A DNA stretch of 64,000 bases from Nematopogon swammerdamellus (taxonomy: Eukaryota > Arthropoda > Insecta > Lepidoptera > Adelidae). The notes below the pieces were generated by a model. The model made no database searches. It was not told where the DNA came from and saw nothing but the letters and a program-made list of their open reading frames with translations. The DNA is taken from positions 10,575,247 to 10,639,246 of the forward strand of contig OX336354.1 in NCBI GenBank assembly GCA_946902875.1, written 5' to 3'. The translations under genes were made by a program, and so were the position numbers. Each line of letters begins with the position of its first letter. Within the stretch, counting starts at the first letter, position 1. This document shows positions 22,330 to 34,354 of this stretch, in pieces.

Positions 22330-22773
22330 TGTATCCGATAAAGTGGACTGTATTTTAATTTAAGGAGTTCATGAAACTGTCCGACCAAAACATCTAATGG
22401 ATAAGGTGTAAACTCACCCGAACGCGAGGGTCCACCTTCCACCAGCTGCTCCTGGTCGACCAGATCCGTTGTCAGGTTCCTCCAGCCTGCCGTTCCGTAT
22501 TGGTCTTGAAAGTCCGATCACCACCGTGAAGTCACCACGCCACAGAACCACCAAGCACAGTGAAATGTTGCCTTCCGAACCGCGCTACCACATCAGCACG
22601 CAGCATCCGACCGAGCCGAGAGCGATCCTCTTTGCCGAGAGCGATCTCCGAGACGTCCTTCTTGACAGACCGCCGAGGACGGGACCCTAGTTGTCCGCCT
22701 TACCGCTAGGGCGCGACACCATCGCGCCGAGATACATTTACAGCAATATACAAAAGAGGTTTTGGCCGAAACA
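22330..22773 (-). repeat. 5' LTR of BEL/Pao element
   Basis: Read on the minus strand it starts TGTTTCGGCC and ends CGGATACA. It appears identical to the LTR at 17225-17668. It contains a strong donor-like GGGTGAGTTT and, near its 3' end, ATTAAA as a possible polyadenylation signal. Confidence 0.93.
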
Positions 22774-24212
22774 ATATTCAAAACGTCAAATAACTACTTC
22801 GCATCCCTCAAAGGCACTACAGATTAAAACAGACGTTGGCCCCCTCTACTTATGTACGGTCGCGGCGGCGGCGCGCCCTCCGAAGCCTCCCTGAAAACCC
22901 AATACCGCCCCCCTCCCCCCCTCACTTTCGCCCGAAACGCACGCATGCGTTCAACCTAAAACCGAATACATGTAAATATCTATATCTTTTAATGCACATA
23001 GACGTGTTCAAATGTGTATGTACTCGTAGCAGTTCGGTCGGTCCCTTCCTTCGATATTATATCTATCCGTTCGTCGTTGCCACTGGCAACGCCCGGAAAA
23101 TATATTTTTCCCTATGACAGGGCGTCGGAAAAACTCCCCTCGCGCGCGCGGGGGCGCGACCGAGGGGCGCGAGACGAGAGGGGGGCGGCAAGGGGTAACG
23201 GGGTGAGGGGCGGGGAGGGACGGGGGGTGTTTGTGCCTACACCGGTATAATAAGAGTGTTGGGCCGACAAATCGTATTTGCGAATATCAAAACCGACAAT
23301 GTTTCATGAGGGAAAGACGGGGTATTGACTTCTGTGTACAGGCTATACATAAAGGCTATGTGTAGCCGTAGGCTCGCCATATAGAATCATCGTATAGAAT
23401 AGAGCGTAGGCATTTTGTGTGCCCCTTTTGAGGATTATTTGATTGGGTTGTATTTTCTACCCTACATTTTGTAAGCGTTGGTAATTCCTGAAGATAAACT
23501 CTTATCATTCTAACGCTACGAATACTTATGCATGTACTAACCTAGTTAGTTAATAAGAACTGTGAAATCCTTTTTAGGGTTCCGTATCCGTCGTACAGGA
23601 CGCTATTACTAAGCCTACGCCGTCTGTCTGTCTGTCTGTCCGTCTGTCTGAGGGCTGTATGTATCTCTTGAACCGTAATAGGTAGGTAGCCCGTTGAAAT
23701 TTTCACAGAATACTCATATGTATTATTATGGCCGGTATAACGACAAATAATAAAAATAAGAAAAACGAAAAAAATCACGGGGTCCCCATACAAGAAACTT
23801 AAAAAAATATATGCGCGCCATCAACCGAAAACAGTATGAAGCATTTTAACTAATCATGAATTTTAATTAATATGAAGCATTTCATAAAACATGACATGGC
23901 GTGAGTGGCGTTGACCATGACATGGCGATACGGAACCCTCGGTGCGCGAGTTCGACTCGCACTTGGCCGGTTTTTCGTACACCATAACCAGTTTTTTTCC
24001 AATTAGTCTTAGTCTTATTAGAGTTGTATTGAAAATTTTAAAACAAATGGGTACAAATAACAGTGCCTCATGCCTAAAATGTTTCATAATATGATAAATA
24101 TTATAGCATATATAATATTATAGTACCTATATAAACGAATTACAGCTAGGCTAGGTACCTACTTTTACATAGGTATGTTTCTGCTTTCGTATTATCATGA
24201 TTTCGTATTATC
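22774..24212. other. intronic DNA right of BEL insertion
   Basis: Includes a GC- and G-run-rich patch (23130-23235) and repeat E (23560-23985). No gene recognised. Confidence 0.5.
23560..23985 (-). repeat. dispersed repeat E (AAGTGCGAGTCGAACTCGCG type), nearly full
   Basis: On the minus strand it starts ACCGGCCAAGTGCGAGTCGA, GAGGGTTCCGTA, passes TGTATGGGGACCCCGTGA and ATTCTGTGAAAATTTCAACG, and ends with a (CAGA)n run and GTTCCGTAT-like words. This family is common in moths. Other copies lie at 53160-53640, 57700-57965 and 63378-63600. Confidence 0.7.
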
Positions 24213-24583
24213 GTTTTATGGAAACTGACTCGGTTGGCTACATCATGTACAGTACAACATCCGTGAGTCAGCCCATAATACCTTGGTGAACTAGGCGCCA
24301 TGCCAGTGTTTCCCTTTGGTCGTGCCGGCTATACTGAACTGGACTGGAAACGCGAACTATTTACATAGCCGTTTCGAATGACTTTTCGTTCAGTGCATTG
24401 GTATCAACCCGGGCGGGTTAAACCCGACCACCTAGTAAGGTGAGGTTTTACGTGGAAGCCGATCCACGGTCAGTATACAACGGTCGAGCGGTCACCCATC
24501 CAAGTAGGTACTGACCGCACCCACGTGTGCTTATGATCACGATTGACAGTCGACCAACTGCGCCACCGACCTACTGAGACTGA
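24213..24583 (-). mobile_element. tRNA/5S composite SINE, near full length
   Basis: TTTTATGGAAACTGACTCGG at the left and CTACTGAGACTGA at the right. The 5S-like block has a small insertion (CCAAGTAGGTACTGACCG). Confidence 0.82.
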
Positions 24584-24777
24584 ACAATTGATGCATGTTA
24601 TATTCTCATAATTCGAATTCCAAAGTTTCCTTCTCTTTTGCCAATTTTATAGTAAGAAAATTACGCGAAGATCGATCCTATGAATAATATCCTGATTCAA
24701 TACTTCTAAATATATGTGCACAAAAATGTGCACAATTGCAAATACCTACTATGCATAGTTAGTTTCCAACGTGACTA

Positions 24778-25155
24778 GCCGGGCGGCATATTTCCAAAGT
24801 CTAGTATACGAGTTGCTCTGATTGGTGGAGAGACGAGTCTGGCTCCGGCTCCGGCAATTAACTGAATCCGATATTCGTATGGTCATTTATGTACTTTGGT
24901 GGCTCAGTGGTAGAGTGTAGGGTTTTTATTTTTTCGATCTCGGCCATGGGTTCGTATCCCTTTTGCGAAAATTTGTTTTGTTTTTTTTTTAAGCGATGTT
25001 AGGGTGTTAAAATTAAGTTATGGTATTTTTTTTTATAACCACATAAGAAAACTTTATTTTCGGAAATACTTCCGAAATTTATATTTCCCACCAAAGTTAG
25101 AACGACCAATCAGAGCAACTCGCATACTAGACTTTGGAAATATGCAGCCGGGCGG
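24778..25155. mobile_element. TIR element of about 378 bp enclosing a tRNA-like segment
   Basis: The arm at 24778-24826 (CATATTTCCAAAGTCTAGTA, GAGTTGCTCTGATTGGT) is inverted at 25105-25153 with few mismatches. Between the arms, 24896-24960 has TGGCTCAGTGGTAGAGTG (A-box-like) and GGGTTCGTATCCC (B-box-like). It looks like a MITE that carries, or was hit by, a tRNA-derived sequence. Confidence 0.7.
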
Positions 25156-25259
25156 GCACCAGAGTCGTCGGTGTACAGGCGTGGTCTGGCTATGTCGAAC
25201 GTCGCTTCGTGTAGCGAGCCTGCGATTTTAATCCGTTGTTCCACTAATGGAAGATCACC

Positions 25260-25624
25260 TAACTATACATACAGAAACGATTCTACGTTATGTGTATGTC
25301 GCATTAGCTCTCGCGTTGTACAGTCGCCCCTTCAAGTGGAATCCAACTGAAGAACCTTGTCATACTAGGCTATATACCCTCGAAAACGATAAACTAATAC
25401 AACGCTACAAGATCACCGTGCAACATTGATATGACACATTTGACAGTGACAATGAAATGCGACATTGACAGTGAAATGGTAGTTTAAGGCGAGCGAAGCT
25501 GCGGGCAAAAGCCAGTTTGAGATATGTATCACTTGAAAATGGCCAGAGGGCGAGTTTAGTTCGAGTAATCGAAGGCCGAGCCGCGTTCAAGTAAATATAA
25601 ATTTTCTCGAGTCAGCGTTCAGTT
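25260..25624 (+). repeat. segmental duplication block A
   Basis: 365 bp repeated as A' at 26979-27343 with no difference noticed. It contains GGCGAGCGAAGCTGCGGGCA, a word of the GCGAGCGAAGC repeat family. The small frame it carries is identical in both copies but unremarkable. Confidence 0.92.
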
Positions 25625-26049
25625 CAACGACATATTTAATGGAAAACAGTAGGTAATTGAATCGACAGTAGGTAAGTTACTAAGGAAGTCGCCTTCAGGT
25701 TTCTTGAAAACATTAAGTTAGGTACTAAGGGCGAAGCCGATGGCCGACCCGCGTTCACAAAAACGCGTGGTTTCGCGAGGAGTGGTGTTACTGGCTGTGT
25801 CTCTTCTGAACAGTTGGTTTCGATCTATATTAGGCTATAAAAAAGCGATTCGATTTAGATTTTTTTCTAAGCTAACCTAACCTATTATGATCAATTTTTA
25901 CTTTCGAGCGACTGTAAGGAGAAAGGAAGTGTTGTGATCGTCCAAAATTTCGAAGTTTGATGAGATTTCGACTGATTTGGGCTATACCTATATCATTCAA
26001 CGATCCCAAAGAAGTGGTTTTGAAAAACATGTATCTGTGTGTGTGTGTT

Positions 26050-26345
26050 CGTCCAGCGACCTAGCGCCTCAACCGCTCAACCGATTTCGTTCAAAATTCG
26101 TATTTAGTAGTTTGAAACGATTATCTAGGGATACCTTTTTTTAGTTTCTTTAAATTCGAAAAAATAAGGGTAGCTGTCATACAAAATTTGTCTATGGCAA
26201 TATGTCCAGCGACGTTGCGCCTCAACCGCTTAACAGATTTCGTTTAAAATTCATACTTAGTAGTTTGAAACGATTATCTAGGGGTGCCTTTTTTAGTTTT
26301 TTTCTAATTCGAAAAAATAAGGGTATCTGTAATACAAATGATTTC
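26050..26345 (+). repeat. direct repeat, two copies about 153 bp apart
   Basis: CCAGCGAC...GCGCCTCAACCGCT begins near 26053 and 26206. Each is followed by GTAGTTTGAAACGATTATCT and TTCGAAAAAATAAGGGTA. Noncoding. Confidence 0.8.
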
Positions 26346-26707
26346 GATAAGATCGATTTTCTCAAAAATGGCTCTAACGATTTTTATTATATTTTCCACA
26401 TAGACACCCTATTACTAGTCTAAAAAGATACCATTATGTTTTTGCAGGAAAACTCAAAAAAGGTGGCTGCCATAAAATAGGTAATAATATTTGCATTGAT
26501 GTTAAACTTGTTTTATTTTTGGGGTCTTTTTATATCTATGTCTGTACCCAAAACTTGATCTTCCGTTAAAGTTTTGGGTACAGACATCCGTGCCGGCTGT
26601 CTATAAAAAAAACTATATACACTCTCGAATTAAAAAAGTAGGTAAGTCATTGATGATGAGGCCGAAGGCCGAGAGATATGAAGGCAAACAATATACTTTC
26701 TCGAACA

Positions 26708-26954
26708 AAGTAAGTAGCTGAAGGCGAGATCGAAGGCCCAGCTGCGTTTAGTTAAAGATGTATGCTATGCTCCGAAGTAAATTAATCAGGGCGATGTAGA
26801 AGGTCGAAGATAATGTGGTACCTATGCATTATTGGTTAATACGGAACAGTCGGCGCGCGATTATAAGTTGTTCGTGAAATACATTTTACATACTGGGTTG
26901 ATACCACCTGGGTTTGCATAAATCTGCGGAAAGACAGACACCAAATTTTTTCTT
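26708..26954 (+). repeat. segmental duplication block B
   Basis: 247 bp repeated as B' at 27345-27591; the one difference noticed is GCGTTTAGTT against GCGTTAAGTT. Ends CACCAAATTTTTTCTT in both. Confidence 0.92.
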
Positions 26955-26978
26955 ACATATAACTATACATATAACATA

Positions 26979-27343
26979 TAACTATACATACAGAAACGAT
27001 TCTACGTTATGTGTATGTCGCATTAGCTCTCGCGTTGTACAGTCGCCCCTTCAAGTGGAATCCAACTGAAGAACCTTGTCATACTAGGCTATATACCCTC
27101 GAAAACGATAAACTAATACAACGCTACAAGATCACCGTGCAACATTGATATGACACATTTGACAGTGACAATGAAATGCGACATTGACAGTGAAATGGTA
27201 GTTTAAGGCGAGCGAAGCTGCGGGCAAAAGCCAGTTTGAGATATGTATCACTTGAAAATGGCCAGAGGGCGAGTTTAGTTCGAGTAATCGAAGGCCGAGC
27301 CGCGTTCAAGTAAATATAAATTTTCTCGAGTCAGCGTTCAGTT
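26979..27343 (+). repeat. segmental duplication block A'
   Basis: Second copy of block A. It abuts B' directly, whereas A and B are separated by about 1.1 kb. Confidence 0.92.
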
Positions 27344-27344
27344 G

Positions 27345-27591
27345 AAGTAAGTAGCTGAAGGCGAGATCGAAGGCCCAGCTGCGTTAAGTTAAAGATGTAT
27401 GCTATGCTCCGAAGTAAATTAATCAGGGCGATGTAGAAGGTCGAAGATAATGTGGTACCTATGCATTATTGGTTAATACGGAACAGTCGGCGCGCGATTA
27501 TAAGTTGTTCGTGAAATACATTTTACATACTGGGTTGATACCACCTGGGTTTGCATAAATCTGCGGAAAGACAGACACCAAATTTTTTCTT
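27345..27591 (+). repeat. segmental duplication block B'
   Basis: Second copy of block B, joined to A' with one base between. Confidence 0.92.
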
Positions 27592-29144
27592 GTTTTGATT
27601 TGCAAGGATGACAGTACCTTTAGATGTCATCCTAATAAATATTTTTTTTGGAAATCTACTTAGAACTTGTAGCAATCAGCGTTTTGTTTCGCGCTCTAGT
27701 TTGCGTTTTATATTGTGTATTGATTAATTGTAATAATAAAATTAAGTAATAAAATACCTGCCTAAATTCAATGTAAGGTCACCGGACACCGCGGACGTTG
27801 CACCAAGTAAAAATCTAAATAAAAAAATCTAAATAATTCGAGAAGTTTGAACAGTGGCGGCGCGGTGCAGCCGAGCAGAAAATTAATCTTTCCAAAAAGT
27901 TTACTGTATCGGTTCCCTCAGCCATAAAGGTATCTAATATAATCCCGTGTTGGTATAATTCGAGTTGGTATAGATTCGAATAAAACCAGGAGCTGAACTG
28001 GTTTAAAACAAGTTTCTGACTGAAGTCTCATCTAAAGATTGTGTAGGAGTATCTCTACCTAGCTACATGCACTTGTATTCTAATTGAATCGACAATTCCG
28101 ACAATTCCATTCGAATTAGAATCCCATATCGAAATATTCAATTAAGAAAAATAATTAATTCGTAAAAATCCACCAACCATAGATAACAATCAATGATCAC
28201 AACAAAAAACGTCCACTCGAACCGCCAAAAACAGACGACGACCGTTCGAAAATTCGAATCTATTTCAGCCGTATCGGCCAATCAGCGCTGCGCATAAAAT
28301 ACAATTTCTGTTTTTGACACGTCCCCGTCCAATCAGATGCGAAACGAGATTAAAATAAAAATAAAAAAATTAAATAGGACGCGTCGCATTCGAAACCACA
28401 CGATTGTTTTGAATTTGAAATCTATGTTCTAATGCATAACATTGAAATGGTCCATTCACTAATAAAATAAAATTGCACGTATGCCATGAAGCCGGATGTC
28501 ATTTAAAATTTTAAATTACTTCTTGATTTCTATCCAACTACATATTTCCGTTAAATTTCCCTAATATTATTATCATATTAAAAAATATAAAATTTTACTC
28601 ACATTTTTACTAGAATGCAAGTCTCAACTAGTTTTAAAAGATCCTACTATCACTAAAAGGGACATCATTTGAATAACAAAAGTCATAAAAAAATAAAGGT
28701 TCTGTTCTCCTCGCAAACTTTTTTCCAAATGAGGTGTCGGCACCGCACCTAAGGACACGTGGCTCTTTTAGGTTAAAAAAATATTTAAAAGATCCGGACT
28801 TTTTTTCATGTTTCCAAAATTGGGTTTCTTTCTACATATTTACTCAGATGTCATTGATCGTGGAATCGCGGGAGTAATCTAAAAGTATTTGTCGTGAATT
28901 AGTCGCAAGAGTGCGCGCAGCTGCGGCGTCGATGCCGCATTTTTTATTAAAAAAATAAACAGTTTCGTTTGTTGCAGTTTAGTTAACGTTTTATTCTTGA
29001 ATTCTGTGCATGTTTTCTGATAACAGTTGTAATGGCTTCAAGAGATGTCTCCAAAATAAGAAACACATTTTAGAACGAAGCTTTAAAAAGCTCGTTAAAG
29101 TACTGAGATTTGGAAAAAAAAAACAAATGTTTTTTTTCTTATGT
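27592..29144. other. intronic DNA, no gene recognised
   Basis: AT-rich sequence with no repeat family or coding signal I could name. Confidence 0.5.
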
Positions 29145-29290
29145 CTATTTACCGCCAACCACGTGGGACGATGACATCAAATACGTCGGCGAAAAGCAGT
29201 GGTTCTGTACCACTGAAGGCCGGGAGGACTGAAGGAAAATTGGTGAGGCGTATGTCCAGCAGTGGACGCTTACACGCTGACTGACTACAT
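29145..29290 (+). mobile_element. LINE 3' terminus fossil
   Basis: The plus strand encodes a GGGACGATGACATCAAATAC (WDDDIKY) segment followed by an EAYVQQWTLTR-like ending and a CTGACTGACTACATGAC tail. It is the same family as the minus-strand fragment at 44088-44938. Confidence 0.75.
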
Positions 29291-29405
29291 GACTTACATA
29301 CATACGCTTCGTTCTTCTCATTATTAGTGATACGTAAAGATAATGTAGTGTCAGGCGCAAGAAAAGTTGGGTAAAACGGTGCAATGTTAACAAATATTAG
29401 GACAT

Positions 29406-29794
29406 TTTTTTTTTTTTATGGAAACTGACACGGTTGGCTACATTACCTACAACGTTGGTGATGTCAGCCCATAACACCGGGTGAACTTGGTGCCATGTCA
29501 GTGCTTCCCCCTTTGATCGTGCCGGCTACACTGAACTGGTCGGAAAACACAAACTATTTACATAGCCGTTTAGACCGACGTTTCATTCAGTGCGGTGGTA
29601 CCAACCCGGGCGGGTTAAACCCTACCACCAAGTAAGATTAGGAGGGAAGGGACCTACAGTTTTACGAGGAATCCGAACCTCGGTCAGCCTCCAACGGTCA
29701 GCGGTCACCCATCCAAGTACTGAGCGCACCCAGCGTTGCTTAACATTCAATAGCGACAGTTGACTGTCTGCACGACTGAGCTATCGAGGCTGAC
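29406..29794 (-). mobile_element. tRNA/5S composite SINE, full length
   Basis: T run, TATGGAAACTGACACGGTTG at left and GAGCTATCGAGGCTGAC at right. It is very close to the copy at 4117-4510, suggesting a shared young subfamily. Confidence 0.87.
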
Positions 29795-31196
29795 AAATAA
29801 AAAAAATTCTGATTCTGATGCTAACTTTTATGTTTTTTTAGTAATATTTCACTCATTAATTACTTATCATCTAGATACATAAAGAAATACTTATCTAAGC
29901 AAGGCCTTTGATAAGCTCAGGCCTAACCGAGTGTGACTTACGCCCCTCTGCTACCAAACGCGCCGAATTCGAACTCATCCATGTGTGTTAAAAGTTCTAA
30001 AACGCGTTCCGTCGCCTTCTCGACGCACGGCCACCTATCTACACGTACACACACATCGCACGTACACTATTGGCTGAGGGTGTATGTGTGAGCGTATTGA
30101 GGGGTATGCAGCAGGGGTAGTACCTACGCGGTTGGGCGCCAATGGTGTATGAAATATTTTTTAGAAAATTCAAACTAATTGAAACAAAAGGCGAAACATG
30201 CTTTAAAATAAAATTTTAGAACGAATCTCTACGTACAAATGCGCACGTTTGAAGTTCTTCATCATCCGCGCTCCGACAAAAATAAAACCAAACGTAAATT
30301 TAATATCAATCGAAATATTCCTCTTTCTTGCTGAAAATTTGGACACAATTTTTCAGACGTCCATTTCTCCAGCACAGCGGAGTTACGGAACGCTACTGTT
30401 CCACCGTGTGCGTGTGTGTGTGAGAGAGTGCGTGTGTGTGTGTGTGCACGCATGCGCTCTGCGCCATTCACGCAGCGCACTCGAGCGAACGCGAGGGGTG
30501 AGAGACCTCGCGAGTTCCGAATTCTTGTTTAAGATCTGTGGCTGTATTTTCGGAAGCTGTTGCCAAATGTAATAACGAGCGATTTCAACTAACTATCTAG
30601 TGTGTGCTGCGTCAATAACCTACAGAGCTGAGTTCGAGTAGAATAGGAGGATTGCTTGCAAGTTTTCGATCGATTCTTTGCAGGTTAGCGTGACGGTGTA
30701 GGTTTAAAAAAAACTCAATAACAGCAGATTTGTTTTGCGCGTATTATATGTAAATTTTCTCAGTCGTTCTGTCCTTACTGCTCTACCTAAGCTCAGCTTC
30801 GTAGGATCACCTAATCTAGATGAAAAAATGTAAGTTACCTACCCTCGCTTTAACCAGTTATTAAAAGTTTTGTTATTAAAAATACAAAAACGTTTGACAT
30901 CATTTATGAAGAATTGAAAACCATATATGTAATTTTTTACCAAACAAATTAGCATTCCGCTGGTCATTTCCTTCACATTTATGTTTGTTTGTGAACCGAA
31001 AATCAGTCGCACTTGGCGCGCGTTAGTTGGTGCACCGTATTCGATTCACCAGCACAGCCTACGCCTTGTCAAGTGACGACTGTCTTCATTACGCCGAAAG
31101 CAACTTGTATAGGGAATGCAGATATGACATAAGGCTGGTGAATCAGCTACCAAGAATAAGCTGGTGAATAAACTAGAATAGATAATCGTTAATTAT
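29795..31196. other. intronic DNA, no gene recognised
   Basis: Apart from the GT microsatellite, only chance ORFs. Confidence 0.5.
30405..30455. repeat. GT/GA microsatellite
   Basis: GTGCGTGTGTGTGTGAGAGA and a following GTGTGTGTGTGC run. Confidence 0.85.
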
Positions 31197-31409
31197 TATT
31201 TTTTTAACTAACGCGGTTGGCCACATGGCCTACAACATCCGTGATGTCAGCCCATAATACCCTGGTGAATTAGGTGACATGTCAGTGCTTCCCTTCGGTC
31301 GTGCCGGCTACACTGAACTGAACGGAAAAATTAATCTACATAGCCGTTTCGACCGAACTTTTCTTTCAGTGCGGTGGTATCAGCACGGTCGGATTAAGCC
31401 GTACCACGT
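31197..31409 (-). mobile_element. tRNA/5S composite SINE, 5'-truncated
   Basis: Tail and body present (GCGGTTGGCCACATGGCCTA ... GCGGTGGTATCAGCACGG). The promoter head is missing. Confidence 0.78.
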
Positions 31410-31656
31410 CGTACAAATGCTTAGTTGACAACATTATTTGACTTAAGAGAAACTTGAATAAGCGAGCCCTCGCGTCGAAATGTTTAAAATTATATATTTT
31501 GAAGACAATATTTGCAAAAACAAGCAAATTACTTTATGTAATGTTTAATTCGATCTGAAGCACAATAAACATTAGGTTAATCTTGATAAGATGGACATGA
31601 AATTAAAATTAACTGAGCCCAAAATATGTAGAGCATCTGAGGTAGTTAATTTTTAA

Positions 31657-31765
31657 TTTTTGTGGAAACTGACACGATTGGCTACATCACCTACAACATC
31701 CGTGATGTCAGCCCATAACACCGGGTGAACTAGGTGCCATGTCAGTGCTCCCCTCATTGATCGTA
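31657..31765 (-). mobile_element. tRNA/5S composite SINE, 3' tail
   Basis: TGTGGAAACTGACACGATTG to CATGTCAGTGCTCCCC. Strongly 5' truncated. A short GTGCCATGTCAGTGCC echo lies at about 31950. Confidence 0.75.
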
Positions 31766-32057
31766 ATATATTCAAAATTCCATTTATGAAAACTAAATGA
31801 AAATATATTTAGCAGTTTTATAGTTTACCCGTTAAAAACAAACAGAGAGAAGTTGCCTTTCATAATGTAGAGAAGACGAGAACAGAAAATAGTCACATGC
31901 AAATTATCCTGTTTAAATTTCAAAGAAATAATATACCTGTACATATTAGGTGCCATGTCAGTGCCTACCTTCGTATTACTAATTTTAACTAAAACACCTG
32001 GAGCCATAATGGAACATAATCAGTCTTCTATGTCACGAATGTTGCAGTAAAACAACT

Positions 32058-32630
32058 GTTGAAATAACTTTAATTAAACACGATATTTAACATGCTGTTT
32101 TATTCAACAAGGACATACACGCGCTCCTGTGACGATTCACGAACTGTGAATCCTCAATCCAGATGATCCATCATTCTCACGACATGCGAGTAAATAGCAA
32201 CAACTTCCATACGTGTAATCAATTAAAAAGTGCCTTTTTCCGTCTAATGTTGAAATAACTTTAATTAAACAAGATATTTAACATGCTGTTTTATGCAGCA
32301 AGGATATACACGCGCTCCTGTGACGACTCACGAACTGTGAATCCTCAATCCAGAAGATCCATCATTCTCACGACATGCGAGTAAATAGCAACAACTTCCA
32401 TACGTGTAATCAATTAAAAAGTGCCTTTTTCCGTCTAATGTTGAAATAACTTTAATTAAACAAGATATTTAACATACTGTTTTATGCAGCAGGGATATAC
32501 ACGCGCTCCTGTGACGACTCACGAACTGTGAATCCTCAATTCGAATGATCCATCATTCTCACGACATGCGAGTAAATAGCAACAACTTCCTTACGTGTAA
32601 TCAATTAAAAAGTGCCTTTTCCCGTCTAAT
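32058..32630 (+). repeat. 191-bp tandem satellite, 3 copies
   Basis: GTTGAAATAACTTTAATTAA starts at 32058, 32249 and 32440, exactly 191 bp apart. Each copy ends GTGCCTTTTTCCGTCTAAT-like. Copies 2 and 3 are closest. It holds an internal CGAACTGTGAATCCTCAATC word. Noncoding. Confidence 0.93.
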
Positions 32631-32639
32631 AAGTATCTT

Positions 32640-32770
32640 CCCTAGATCGCTATCTCGCCCGGGTGTTCCGTGCATCGTGCGCTCGCGCCGCCTCGCCGCG
32701 CCGCTAGCTACATAGATGGCGCGCTGGGCGATCTCATCTGTCAAAGTGACAGCTGTCCCTTGTCGCTTTC
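32640..32770. other. CpG-rich patch
   Basis: GCGCTCGCGCCGCC words, then AAAGTGACAGCTGTC. The composition stands out from the AT-rich surroundings. It could be regulatory, but I see no defined promoter. Confidence 0.3.
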
Positions 32771-33178
32771 TTAGCTCATTAGCCGCGCTGATAGATCAGT
32801 TTTGTTGTGGCGATTTTTTTGTTACGCCAACTAAGTATAACGCTATAACCCAGCCGTAGGAGTTGAACAATCTTTAGAATTGTGTTATAATTTAGGTACC
32901 ACGACACGATTAGGTACAATAATTTGGTACCTACTTCTTTTTCCTGCGGCTTCGCTCGCGTGAAATGTTGAGCCTATAGTTACTAAGTGAGAATTTAAAG
33001 TAGGCAATCAAGCCATGTTTCAAGTAAATTATGACCTACGAGTAGATATCGTGGCAGGACAGACCCTGTTTTTAATTAACTCTAATTTGTAGAGCAAGAG
33101 ATTTATTGTTAACCGACAGAAGCCAATAACAACATTCCACGCGAAACTACACGCAACTAGGTACCTACCTATAAGTAA

Positions 33179-33388
33179 TTGTAGCCGATTGGGTTGATAC
33201 CATCGTACTGCGTGTAAGATGGCCGCATAGCAGCTTCGGCTGTGTTCTCCTCAAGTCCAGTATAGCCAGTAATTCAAAGGGAAGACTTCGGTATGGCACC
33301 TACCTTCTTGGAGGTAATGTTGGCTGGTCGGAGCATGTGCTTTGTCCCCTCTGACTCAGCCACCAATTCCGGATTACATAAAAAAGGT
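33179..33388 (+). mobile_element. SINE-like family B copy
   Basis: TTGTAGCCGATTGGGTTGAT through CAATTCCGGATTACATAAAA. Confidence 0.8.
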
Positions 33389-34354
33389 ACTATGCAGGTA
33401 TTAATATACTTTATTGTTTTAAGCAGATAAAAAAATTGTCGCATTCTTCTTCTTCACTTTCAATGTTTGTTGGCCACAGTGTCATCTAGTCTTTCGTCTG
33501 TGATCTTAGTTATAAACCTCTGAGTTATAAGTACTTACTTCGGCCCAATTCGACGTACAGCCGACTTTCGCTCTCCTATAAGCTAGCTTAGAATAAGTGC
33601 AAAGGTATGCACTTTCCCCCCTCTCCCTTTAATTCAGCATCAAAACGATCCAGCAAAGCCGCTTTCATACAAATTCCGTTATATTTTCTCCTCCCATACA
33701 TCTCTCGTACACAGGGGTTGGCCCCCACAGCGCTATCTGGCTATTACAATTAGTATTATCTATAAACATTTTAACATCGGTTCTTAGTTGCGGGGTCCTC
33801 GGGGTCCCGGCGGTGGGCGAATTGCTGGGTAAATCGTTGCGCCACAGATGGTACCTAAGGGAGCTTTTTTTGTGAACGCAGTGGATGCTACAAGTACTTA
33901 TTTTGACCCTTTTGTGATGCGCTGAGTTTGATTCTAAGTGTGTAAGTACTTTTATTGTGCATGTGTGCGAGTTTGTGTGTGTGTTTTATTTAGGAAACTT
34001 ATTTATTTATTTATTTTATTTAATTATAATATATTGTTTTATATAAATTATATAACAAATGGCGGACTTATTGCCTAAGGCAATCTCTACCGATCAACTA
34101 GTCTAATTTATACATTTTTGTGGGTATTTACTGAAAAAAAAACATTTAAAAACTAATGATGACATGGTATTAAATTTATGACAGTGCAACAAAGACACCT
34201 TGGACGCCTAAAATAACACTATTATAATACGATATGCGTACCTAACCTACATGAATACAGATAAAAATAAACTGCACATTATTACATAGAGACATACCTA
34301 CTTACATACATATTCGATTCTTACCCGTAGTACACTTGGGATTTATATTATAAC
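33389..34354. other. intronic DNA, no gene recognised
   Basis: AT-rich sequence without a supported feature. Confidence 0.5.

Larger units (their letters stand above)
17225..22773 (-). mobile_element. BEL/Pao LTR retrotransposon, internally deleted
   Basis: This 5.55-kb element lies in the toy intron in toy's transcriptional orientation. Two 444-bp LTRs begin TG and end CA on both strands, and the element is flanked by the direct repeat ATATT at 17220-17224 and 22774-22778. The internal part holds gag, then an RNase H/integrase frame, both in the same reading frame (starts 1911 bp apart). That fits a deletion of a single BEL gag-pol ORF. The LTRs show no difference by eye, so insertion was recent. 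Protease and reverse transcriptase are absent, so it could move only with help from a full-length relative. Confidence 0.93.

Noticed and set aside
30249..30572. 107-codon frame with a Cys/Val-rich stretch resembling a small peptide
   Set aside because: It crosses a GT microsatellite, with no signal peptide or splice context.
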